Assembly (NCBI RefSeq): GCF_900496995.4
Contig: NC_044008.1
Location: 7,139,276-7,203,275, forward strand
Direction: 5' to 3'
Length of the DNA: 64,000 bases
Source: Aquila chrysaetos chrysaetos
Lineage: Eukaryota; Chordata; Aves; Accipitriformes; Accipitridae
In this document: in pieces, positions 18,301 to 27,023 of the stretch
Layout: each line of letters starts with the position of its first letter
Numbering within the stretch: the stretch's first letter is position 1
The notes under the pieces: generated by a model
The model's input: only the letters and a program-made list of their open reading frames with translations
What the model was told of the DNA's origin: nothing
Databases searched by the model: none
Program-made: the position numbers and the translations under genes

Positions 18301-21217
18301 TAGCGCAGCAGTTTACTTCTTTTAATGTAACTTGTATTTTAAGCTTTGCTTAAGGTATAGGCAGACAGAAAGCTTGTCTCCAGAATTTTCTATCAAGTTG
18401 GCCATAGGTCTGACCACAGAAATCAAAAGTAATCAGAAAGATGAACAAATCACTTCCTATTGTCTAAAGCAACACACTGCTGACAGCAACAGAGCAAGCA
18501 TAAGCAAGGGGAAAAGAGGATCTGGGGAAAAAAGCACAACATTAAATTGTAGCAAAGGATGAAGTCCAAGAGGTCATTCATGTGGTTGGCACACTACAAT
18601 CCTCTAGTGCAGGACACGGAGCAAATAGGGCCTGTATGGCCATATAGATCTTGAACTTAAAAGTGAGAGATTCACCAACTAAAAAAAGAATATAGAGAAA
18701 TGAAATGTAGTATATGATGCAGCTATAAGTAGTGTACAAAAGCACAGTACAGCATCAGCTGGAGGCAGAGGGCACATCAGAAGTGATTCAGGTATCCAGT
18801 AAATTGTAACTGAGCTGGATGAACTCACGTAATTCTTACAATCTGTTCTTCAGAACAATTATTTTGATAGGCAATTGAAATAACAATAGCATTCCTATGG
18901 TTGTAACTGTGGTGACACGTATTTTACATGTAGGAGTTTCAGCATTTATTTTGGGAAGTGTAATATTTCCACGTAACAGGAATTGGAAAAGGAGAGCTAC
19001 ATGTTCTCAAAAGGGCTTTCTAATGGCTTTGTGGTCACAAAAACAGCAGGAAAGGAAAAGATGAAGTATATCATGCTCATTACAGGTAAAAGTAGTAATT
19101 TGGTTTGGAAGCATTCAGGTATATTTTAAATAACTTTGTTTTCGCTCCTAAATCACTGCAGAACTAGAGTATAGGAAGATCCAGAAAAGAAATAGATGAA
19201 AATCATGTTCCATTGGTTGTCTGAGGAGAGGAATATATATACTTCAGTTAAGCAAACACAGCCAAATGTTTTGTGTTAATGAATTTTTTTAAACATTGCA
19301 GAGAACACAAAGAACTAGATTATTGATCGTAGTCCCATATTGCTGCAGCATTCAACAGAACTGGCAGATCGTTACCCCTGTCACCAAGTTATTGTTTGTG
19401 AAGCAGAAAGGGGAAAATGGCTGAAATCAGAACCACATCACTGTCATAGGTTTTACGTGTACAAAACAAACAACATCAAACAAAGTGTTTTGTTTTTAAT
19501 CAGGTATTCTTAAGTACAGCCTATAGGACATGCAGCATAAATATTTACAATGGAACTGGTTCCACAATTCTCCAAAGTTAGGTGAAACCCTTGCTGCTAA
19601 CAGCCTACAGGGTGAGAAAACTAAAAGTTGCCAGGTTTCCCTAGAAGAAAGAGAGAATTTTGTCACCCGCCTTGTCGGGTGCGCAATTAAAACCTGTGGA
19701 AGCTGGCCCAGAAGCATAACTTCTGCTTTGCTAAATCCCCTATTTAGGGCTGAAGGACACTTTGCAGGATGTGTTGCACTTACCGTACTCAGTTTTAGAA
19801 TGAGTTATTTTTATTGCTTTATTTCTGTTTCTTTATCTATTACTCTGATGGGCAAGTAACATCTGCTTTTGCTTACAGCAGCCTGACTGTGGGAACCCAG
19901 AAACACGAAGAAGGAAATAAGATCAGCCGCCACTTTCATGGAAGAAGATATTCCAACATCAGACCACGTAGTTACTGAAGGGTTACAGAACCACTTTTAA
20001 TATAAAGGCCACTGGCAGAGGCACGGTAAATACTCTCCTGTATTAATCCCATAAAATGACTGAAAAAACTAAATAGCTTAAAATACATAAGATCCAATTA
20101 CAAACTTCCAATGACACCAAAGAATACGATATTCCAAAGGAGAAGAACTAAGAGGCATTATGGAAAAAAAAAAAAGAGGATAAAATGAAAATGTTACCTG
20201 CAAAAACACAGGTCTTAATAGAAAACCCAAAAAGCTTACAAAAATTAAACCCGTTATGCTTGAGAAATTTTCATATTAAAAAAACCAACCAAGAGGAAGA
20301 GCCATAAATATATCCCAGCAATGTGAGTCTCTTCTTTTCTGAAAAAGTTTTGTACCTTGAAACCTAAAGAAATTACAAGACTGTGTTCATTGCAAGGAAG
20401 GAGCACTGGATAAAAGAAACTACATTTGTTTTATAACAACAGTGTAATGCTGTTGCCAAATCTGCCTTTAACACCAAAGATTAACTTTTAAGAATTCACT
20501 TAGAAGAGAACAGAAACAAATACAGGCAGTTTAAATTAGGGTGAAAGTGCTCCTAATAAGCACCCAGAAATACCTCCAAATTCCTTCCTCAGGACCTGAT
20601 ATTTTCTGATTCTGTGAAGACGTGAGCACAGTATTTTTGAAAAAATCTTACTAACCCCTCACTAATGTCTTTAGAACAGCAATTATCTAAATTCAAACCC
20701 TTTCAGAAAGCATCAAAGAAGGTACAATACTAAATGTTAAGGCAACTCTTGGTAGTTCATCATCTTAAAGGGACAGAAAACAAGGCTGAGTTTCACGTAT
20801 AGTCTCTCAGAGGTACCAGCATTATTTCTCAACATTGAAAACAGCCTGAACAGACAATACAAGAAACAGCTGCAAAATCAAAAAAAAAAAAAAAAAAAAG
20901 AGGAAGCTTAAAATAATGCAACACTGTCGATTTCTCTCTCCCCATTGATAATTTGTATGATTATTTCAGCAAAGAGAAATGCCACCTTTTTAAACTGTCT
21001 GACCATCAGGAAGAAGTGTTTTGTCTATTGAACAGATTTTTACAAACATACAGCATCTATAGCATTTCTTACTCTACACTTACAAACATTCTGATCAGTC
21101 TCAAATAACTGTTATTTAACAACAAAACATGTGTCAAAACCAAGCATATTATACCTCTTCTTTAAGGACGAACTGTCTAGCAGTTTTTGGAACTTCTGTG
21201 GATGTCTCAGCTGCCAT
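12274..21217 (-). CDS. NUDT5: NUDT5, ADP-sugar pyrophosphatase (complete, 220 aa)
   Basis: Nudix hydrolase that splits ADP-ribose and other ADP-sugars to AMP plus sugar phosphate, also acts on 8-oxo-dGDP, and with pyrophosphate can make nuclear ATP from ADP-ribose (family knowledge). Coding order on the minus strand: 21217-21155, 17630-17563, 16414-16362, 15660-15553, 15025-14930, 13912-13811, 13406-13398, 12672-12619, 12383-12274. That is 663 nt, 220 aa plus TAA; human has 219. The adenine-stacking tryptophans of the human enzyme are present at 28 and 46, R51 and the QFRPP arginine (85) are kept, and the Nudix box is complete at 98-120 (G-x5-E-x7-RELEEETGY). The ATG at 21217 has a strong context (A at -3, G at +4). 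One residue is added in the variable TGNKKGVS segment. The 5' UTR continues toward the CpG island at ~26.5 kb. Confidence 0.96.
12384..13397. other. NUDT5 introns 12384-12618 and 12673-13397
   Basis: No further coding similarity. A C-run/A-run junction (CCCCCCCCCC then AAAAAA) lies at about 13292-13309. A short open frame at 12810-13055 (minus) matches nothing I know. Confidence 0.65.
12619..12672 (-). CDS. NUDT5: NUDT5 coding exon, residues 167-185
   Basis: Acceptor CTCTCCTAG, 54 nt, phase 1 at both ends, donor GTAAGA. Encodes [17 protein letters not shown]; its first two bases complete E167, which corresponds to human Glu166. Confidence 0.95.
13398..13406 (-). CDS. NUDT5: NUDT5 9-nt micro-exon, residues 164-167 (DDG and part of E)
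   Basis: Sequence ATGATGGAG between a good acceptor (TTTTTTACTTGCAG) and a good donor (GTATGT). With the flanking split codons it gives D-D-G-E in the row KQKL-DDGE-FVEV, equal in length to human KPKP-GDGE-FVEV. Without it the protein would be three residues short in this conserved loop. Confidence 0.9.
13407..14929. other. NUDT5 introns 13407-13810 and 13913-14929
   Basis: No gene seen. An A-run on the plus strand at about 14908-14922 (a U tract in NUDT5 pre-mRNA) sits just downstream of the weak donor of the Nudix-box exon. Confidence 0.65.
13811..13912 (-). CDS. NUDT5: NUDT5 coding exon, residues 130-164
   Basis: Acceptor TTGTTGGCAG, 102 nt, phase 1 at both ends, donor GTGAGT. Encodes [20 protein letters not shown] and [14 protein letters not shown]. 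Confidence 0.95.
14930..15025 (-). CDS. NUDT5: NUDT5 Nudix-box exon, residues 98-130
   Basis: Acceptor TATTTCACAG, 96 nt, phase 1 at both ends. Holds the whole catalytic box, GLIEENE to RELEEETGY, with the metal-binding glutamates at 113, 116 and 117. The donor is the weak GTCTTT, followed after two bases by a run of 14 or so T on the coding strand. Confidence 0.95.
15553..15660 (-). CDS. NUDT5: NUDT5 coding exon, residues 62-98
   Basis: Acceptor TATTTGTAG, 108 nt, phase 1 at both ends, donor GTAAGT. Encodes [20 protein letters not shown], then QFRPP and CLEFPA, the beta-strand core leading into the Nudix box. Confidence 0.97.
16362..16414 (-). CDS. NUDT5: NUDT5 coding exon, residues 44-62
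   Basis: Acceptor TTAAATAG, 53 nt, donor GTAAGA. Encodes [17 protein letters not shown], containing W46 and R51. Differs from human in the NKKGVS stretch, which is one residue longer. Confidence 0.94.
17563..17630 (-). CDS. NUDT5: NUDT5 coding exon, residues 22-44
   Basis: Acceptor TTATTTTAG, 68 nt, donor GTAATT. Encodes [20 protein letters not shown] then KT; W28 matches the human substrate-stacking Trp28. Confidence 0.95.
17631..21154. other. NUDT5 intron, 3.5 kb
   Basis: AT-rich, with a 20-A run at 20880-20899 and an A-run at 20162-20175. No recognisable gene or interspersed repeat. Confidence 0.65.
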
Positions 21218-21244
21218 TTTCAGGAATGTCGGGCTTTTCCCCTC
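21155..21244 (-). CDS. NUDT5: NUDT5 start-codon exon: 27 nt 5' UTR plus residues 1-21
   Basis: Coding part is 21155-21217, reading [20 protein letters not shown] then E. The acceptor is GCACAG before 21244, with a weak pyrimidine tract; the donor is GTATAA. Because the ATG lies inside an internal exon, at least one non-coding first exon must lie further right. Confidence 0.9.
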
Positions 21245-23126
21245 CTGTGCAAAGTCCAGATTACTATGAAATAAAGTCAATATTTGCCTTCAGAGTAAAG
21301 TTAAAAGGTTCATTTCTGCATTCTACATTAACAAATAAAACTTGCTGGAGAAAGTTAGGGACATGTGATGGCAAGTGCAATTCACATTTTCAGCTCCACC
21401 TGATGGTTTCAGAGTCAAATAATTCAAAGGAGAAGTGGGAGTTTGGGTCAAATCCCTGACTTACATAGTTGTAATAGTCCTATCAGCTGTTGAGTAGCTA
21501 TGCTGGCTAAAGCCACCCTCCTTAACTATTCAAAGGTCAGACACAGACAGAGACAAAATTGATCCATTTCAGTCAAATTGTTTCATTCTGATCTGGATGA
21601 AGTGCTGTCAACACAGCATTACCACAACAGGACTAAGCACTTCACTGTGAAAGTGGAAAAGAAAACTTACACCAAGAGGACTTCAGTGGTAAAAATTGTC
21701 TGCTATTGAGAAAGAATCAGAACTAGAACCTATTTCCACCTTACACACATCACAAATAAACACTCAATCCTTCCCCCCAAAAACAAGGTCAAAAAGTCAC
21801 CCATGTGTTGCAAGTCTAGGTGGCACATGGAGTTAGCGTGACCAAAGCACGTCAGTCTCTCTTACTGGGAATGGTGTAGCTAACACCATGCCAAAGGCAG
21901 TTGAATACATGCCCAAAGCAAGACTCTGCACCTGCAGCTCAGTGCCTCAGCCTGCATCCTAACGCTCCGTAGGAAGATAAGATTGTCCACTCACTCTCTC
22001 AATCCAGTTCTAGATGAAAGGCACACCAGGCAGCAGAAAAATACGATGCATTAGAGATTCACCATTAGTCCCCTGTCTCACTGTGGAGGTATGGGCCACT
22101 TTTCAGCACAGAAACTCTTATTCCAAGGAAGCTCAGCTCTGATACTAAGTTGTAGTACCGAAGTCCTGAGAATCAGCATGAATCATAAGCAAAAAGACAG
22201 TGCAAAGAAGCAAACCAGTTTAAACACCAGGAGAGATGAGATAATCTTAAAGATCTCTATCACTCTTAGCGTTGATGGTCATAAACTTTCCACAAAGTTA
22301 ACAGGAATCTTTCCGCTGACTTCAGCTACAGTTTAATAAGGCTCTGTGAGGTCTCTAGCATTGAACAGCACCTGAAGTGAGAGATCACCGTCTCTGTCAT
22401 ACCCAATTTTAGCACTCTTATTTTTTACTTTATCCTTTTATGGTAACATCTACTGCACATTTGTGAAACATGCACATTAAAAGCATGGAGCAACAATCAG
22501 CTTTCTTGCATATTAGATTTGCATTTAATTCCACAAAGAAGTTAAAAGGAATAGGTAGTACAAAATATTTCTGGTTATCAGCAGGATGAAAACTAATGTA
22601 CATAAATCCATTTTCTCAGTATGTACACAGGGCAGGCTCTTTCTTAAGTCTTAAGACAGTCATGTTGCATGAAGTAGGTCGTAGTAGTCAAATGTTCAAA
22701 TCGTTTTTACGTAACCTAAGTCCTGAAAAGGAAACCTGACCTATTAAACCCAATTCTGTTCTTTCATAAATACGCTCTATAATCCTTTCTCAAAGCAATG
22801 AAGCTCCATCTTAAAACTATGTAGGTTTACTATCTGCCTTACTATTTGCATGAAAAACTGTTCTAGAACCTCAGTTGCTTATCTTCCAACTTCTATCTCA
22901 CGTTAGTTCAGTTAGCTGTTACCCATTTTGAGCCAGCAATGTCTCAAACTCTCTTCACTTAGGATTTAAGAGCTGTGGCTGGATAAGGGCCATGGTCTCT
23001 TGCTGTGACTCTAAAATACAAGATCAAGCTTTCCACCAACTTATGCAAAAGAAGCACAGCTCAGCATAGCAGTTCCAAGAGGTTCCTGGTCATCCAGAAG
23101 AAACAGTCAAAGGAGGCTCTGAGTGA

Positions 23127-23131
23127 TGCCC
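23127..23131. repeat. Target-site duplication, left copy (TGCCC)
   Basis: Matches 23723-23727 exactly on the other side of LTR copy A. If the LTR ends one base earlier, the repeat is ATGCCC (6 bp). Confidence 0.75.
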
Positions 23132-23722
23132 TGTCGTGGTTTAACCCCAGCCAGCAACTAAGCACCACGCAGCCACTCGCTCACTCCCCCCCCACCCAGT
23201 GGGATGGGGGAGAGAATCGGAAGGAAAAAGGTTAAAACTCATGGGCTGAGATAAGAACAGTTTAATAGAACAGAAAGGAAGAAACTAGTAATGATAATAA
23301 TAACAATAATAAAATTACAACAATAATAATAAAAGGATTGGAATATACAAAACAAGTGATGCACAATGCAATTGCTCACCACTCACTGACTGATGCCCAG
23401 TCAGTTCCCAAGCAGTGATCGCCCCAGGCCACCTCCCCCCAGTTTATATACTGGGCATGTCACATGGTATGGAAAACCCCTTTGGCCAGTTGGGGTCAGC
23501 TGTCCTGGCTGTGTCCCCTCCCAGCTTCTTGTGCCCCTCCAGCCTTCTCGCTGGCAGGGCAGTATGAAAAGCTGAAAAATCCTTGACTTAGTCTAAACAC
23601 TACTTCGCAACAACTAAAAACATCAGCGTGTTATCAATGTTCTTCTCATACTGAATCCAAGACAAAGCACTATACCACCTACTAGAAAGAAAATTAACTC
23701 TATCCCAGCTGAAACCAGGACA
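23132..23722 (-). mobile_element. Solo endogenous-retrovirus LTR, copy A (591 bp)
   Basis: On the minus strand it runs TGTCCTGGTT ... CCACGACA, with the TG...CA ends typical of an LTR. A perfect 5-bp duplication TGCCC flanks it (23127-23131 and 23723-23727). It holds a TATA-like TATATAAA (minus, 23450-23443), downstream an ATTAAA poly(A)-like hexamer (minus, 23266-23261), and a TAA/ATT-rich patch at 23290-23335. No internal viral genes are attached, so it is a solo LTR. Its sense is the same as NUDT5. I recognise it as a common avian LTR type but cannot name the subfamily with certainty. Confidence 0.88.
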
Positions 23723-23727
23723 TGCCC
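23723..23727. repeat. Target-site duplication, right copy (TGCCC)
   Basis: Partner of 23127-23131; supports a single retroviral-type insertion followed by LTR-LTR recombination. Confidence 0.75.
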
Positions 23728-23860
23728 AAAGTATACAGCTTTAATAATACAAAAACCTCATACACCTAGCTACAACAAATTCACCTCCTATGTTTGGAAA
23801 GAATTATAGCCTTTTTGTTGACAATGTAAACATATCAAGAGAGTATATAGTGAAACATAC

Positions 23861-24429
23861 CATAGAATCGCAGAAAGGTTTGGGTTGGAAGAGACCTTAA
23901 AGATCATCTAGTCCCAACCCCCCTGCCATGGGCAGGGACACCTTCCACCAGAGCAGGTTGCTCAAAGCCCCGTCCAACCTGGCCTTGAACACTGCCAGGG
24001 ATGGGGCATCCACAACCTCTCTGGGCAACCTGTGCCAGTGCCTCACCACCCTCACAGCAAAGAACTTCTTCCTTATATCTAATCTAAATCTACCCTCTTT
24101 CAGTTTAAAGACCTTACCCCTTGTCCTATCACTACATGCCCTTGTAAAAAGTCCCTCTCCAGCTTTCTTGTAGCCCCCCCTTTAAGTACTGGAAGGCCAC
24201 AATAAGGTCTCCCTGGAGCCTTCTCTTCTCCAGGCTGAACAATCTCAACTCTCTCAGCCTGTCCTCATAGCAGAGGTGTTCCAGCCCCCTGATCATCTTT
24301 GTGGCCCTCCTCTGGACTCACTCCAACAGGTCCATGTCCTTCTTATGTTGGTGGCCCCAGAGCTGAACGCAGTACTACAGGTGGGGTCTCACGAGAGCAG
24401 AGTATAGGGGGCAAATCAGCTCCCTCAAG
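23861..24429 (-). mobile_element. CR1 LINE 3' fragment, 5'-truncated
   Basis: The plus strand shows the reverse complement of a CR1 3' end: it starts CATAGAATCGCAG and GTTTGGGTTGGAAGAGACC, then TAGTCCCAACCCCCCTGCCA, and fades after GGGGTCTCACGAGAGCAG. It is clearly related to the copy at 62191-63318. The 5' side of the element is missing, as is usual for avian CR1. Antisense open frames across it are not genes. Confidence 0.92.
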
Positions 24430-26690
24430 GTGATATCCTTGTTAAAGTTTTTCTTTGATAAGACTGAATAAGTCTTCCTCTTTTAGTCTCCCCTCACAGG
24501 AAATCCTGTTCCATTGATCATACTAATCCTTCTACATAAGTTTGCAAGCATCAGTGTATCTTTCTCAAATGTGGATTACCACATTTGTACCCTAAATCCC
24601 ACAAGCAGCTATAGTAATGGTTTGTACAACAGTATTAATACTTACCTGTATCAGTTACAAATACATAGGAGAACCTCCTCTCATGGCAGAAGCTGTTTTC
24701 AACACAGCTTGCCCTCTTCTGCAGCAGACAGATTCAAGGGTGGCTTGGAACTTAAAGTAACAAAAAAATACACAGCTTCAGTGGTTTGAATTGTCACTAA
24801 AATCTAAGATAGGTGAAGACAAGAGAGAGGAAGACTCATCAATCTCAGCTTCTGTAGTTTTGATCTCCTCCACAAGTGGGTGCAATAACTCTATGTACGA
24901 GTGACATTTTAAAAAGTTCCACCAAAAAAGTAATTTTTTCATCTAATTCATCTGACTGTATAGAAGTGAGAATTTCTGCATTAGAAAGCTGAAATACCAT
25001 TTGGTTAAATGAAGGCTGCAATTCTGCCATCTCACATGAGTCATACTGTCAAGGGTGGCAACACCTTTTGTTCATAAACAAAATTAGCTGCAACTGAAAG
25101 TTAAACTTAACACTACAATGTTAGGTTTCTAAAGCCCTATGCTGGGTTTCAGAATAGACCTTATCTTGCAGCCCTCAGACAGAAAGGTTCTTCTATCTCA
25201 TAAAATTACCACTGCATTATTTGAGTTAAAAATGCAACACAGCTTGCACAGTAGCCTGGGAACCTGACTACCCGACTTATGATTACATGAACTCTATGAA
25301 TATAATTTTTAATAGTTATCAGTGCAATCTTAAGAATATGGCAATGTGTCCACATTTATCAGCCTTCTTAGCACAAATCAACAGCACTTGAACTACAAAT
25401 TATGGAAAAAAAAAAAAAGTTTGGCCCGCTTCTACCTTCTCTGATGATTTTTGTGGCTAGTATTACAGGGTACTGCTGGCAAATTATGCTACTTGTTCCA
25501 TTTATTTCATGTGGGGGTCAAACTCAGCCCTGAAAAAGGCATACCATTTATAAAACGTGTAACTTTATTCCCACTGCTTAATCCCTTATTGAGTAGCTTC
25601 CTTTCAAGGCAACGCCCAGCCATTCTACAGTTTCCAAATTGTCCTTCCCAGTAATTAAAATCTTAAGCTAACTGAGGCCTGTGAATCAGCTCAGAGAGTA
25701 GCTAGGCTATCAGGGCTTTACAATAACCTATCCAAGTTACGATAGATGAATTAGCGTTTCTAAATCACTTTTCAAAAGATATACTCTAATCCAAACTACA
25801 CATCCCAGCTGAGAGCAACCAGATTTAATGGAAGCTCAGCAACGGTGTCCTAAGGCAAGCTCAAGATAAAACAAAATACAGGGTTTCTTATAAAGAATGT
25901 GTGAAAGGGACACTGGCAGTGTTTTACGCACAATTTAACCAACAGCACGCTGAGATAAGTGTGCTGAAGATAAATATTGCTAAAAGCTCCTAAGTCACTT
26001 TAAACTTGTTACTATCAAGTCAGTGCACTTGCATTTCAGCAATACGATTCTAGCAGCAAAATCAATTAATTAGCAGAAGTTGATGGGAGAGAGGGAAAAA
26101 GTTCCATTTTTGTCATGGTGTTTAGCAGCGTGGACGACCTGCTCAGCACTAAATGAAACACAGAAAAATAACTGGTTCTCGCCCTGCAAGACAAACAACA
26201 GCAACAATAAACTTGCACAAGCAGAAGAGGTTTAGCAGCATCTCCGTATTGTTATCGACCTTCCAGACAACTGACGTGTGAGCGGGCCTGGGCAGACGGC
26301 CTCAAACGGCAGAAGCGAGAGCATGTGTGGAAAGCATCAGATGGAAACCACTCGGCCCTCCACGCAGGGGAGACGACGGCAGAACCACGGGGCTTAAAAA
26401 GAACACGTTATTCAGTTATTACTTGCGCCTCCCCAAAATAAAACAAAACGCAGCCCTGCTGGAGGTGCGGAGGCTCCGTCGCCTCAGAGCTCCGCTGTGA
26501 CGCTGGAGAGATGAAACCTTACAGGAGCACATGCAAAGCCAGAAAGCAAAGCCTGCTAGGCGGGGAAAAAACACCCGCCGCTTCCCTGAGGCCACCCGTG
26601 TTTTCAACGTAACCACCTGGAAACCCCGCGCTGGGGCCACGCACACGTACGGAGGCCTGGAGAACGGCCCGGCAGCTGAGGGGAGCCGCT

Positions 26691-26714
26691 GACCGGGACC
26701 GGGACCGGGACCGG
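26691..26714. repeat. Tandem hexamer GACCGG, four copies
   Basis: Four perfect copies in the CpG island, followed at 26733-26760 by a looser GAGGT/GAGGC series. Both lie in the presumed promoter or 5' UTR region. Confidence 0.85.
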
Positions 26715-26949
26715 GCAGGGCGGCGGCCGAGCTGAGGTGAGGTGAGGCGAGGCGAGGCGCGGCTGCCGCCGTGTGCGCCGCTGAGGCGGGGCCGGGTGTC
26801 CCCGCGCCGTTGTGCGCCGCCGATGGCGGGCCGGGTGGTGCCGAGAGCTGCGGGGGAGGTTCCGGCAGGAGCGGGAGCTTCCGGGAACGGCGGGGCGAAA
26901 ACGGGCCGAGCCGGCACCGGGCCGGGCCCGGTTGGTTTCGAGGGAGAGG

Positions 26950-27023
26950 ATGAAGAAGGAGCAAGTGGTGCACTGTCAGTTCTCTGTGTGGTACCCGCTC
27001 TTCCGGGCCGTCACCATCCGCAG
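26950..27023 (+). CDS. CDC123: CDC123 exon 1, residues 1-25
   Basis: Encodes [20 protein letters not shown] then VTIR; donor GTGAGG. It matches the human N-terminus (MKKEHVLHCQFSAWYP) closely, which fixes the start codon. Confidence 0.96.

Larger units (their letters stand above)
21245..26400. other. NUDT5 5' UTR intron (approximate right edge)
   Basis: Separates the ATG exon from the inferred first exon in the CpG island. It holds a solo LTR (23132-23722) and a CR1 3' fragment (23861-24429), listed separately. The remaining 21245-23126 and 24430-26270 show only AT-rich DNA and an A-run at 25406-25419. The exact first-exon donor could not be fixed by eye. Confidence 0.6.

Noticed and set aside
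23928-24173. Plus-strand 81-aa open frame in the CR1 fragment (and its counterpart at 62250-62591)
   Set aside because: It is the antisense of the CR1 3' region; the similarity between the two copies reflects the repeat, not a protein.
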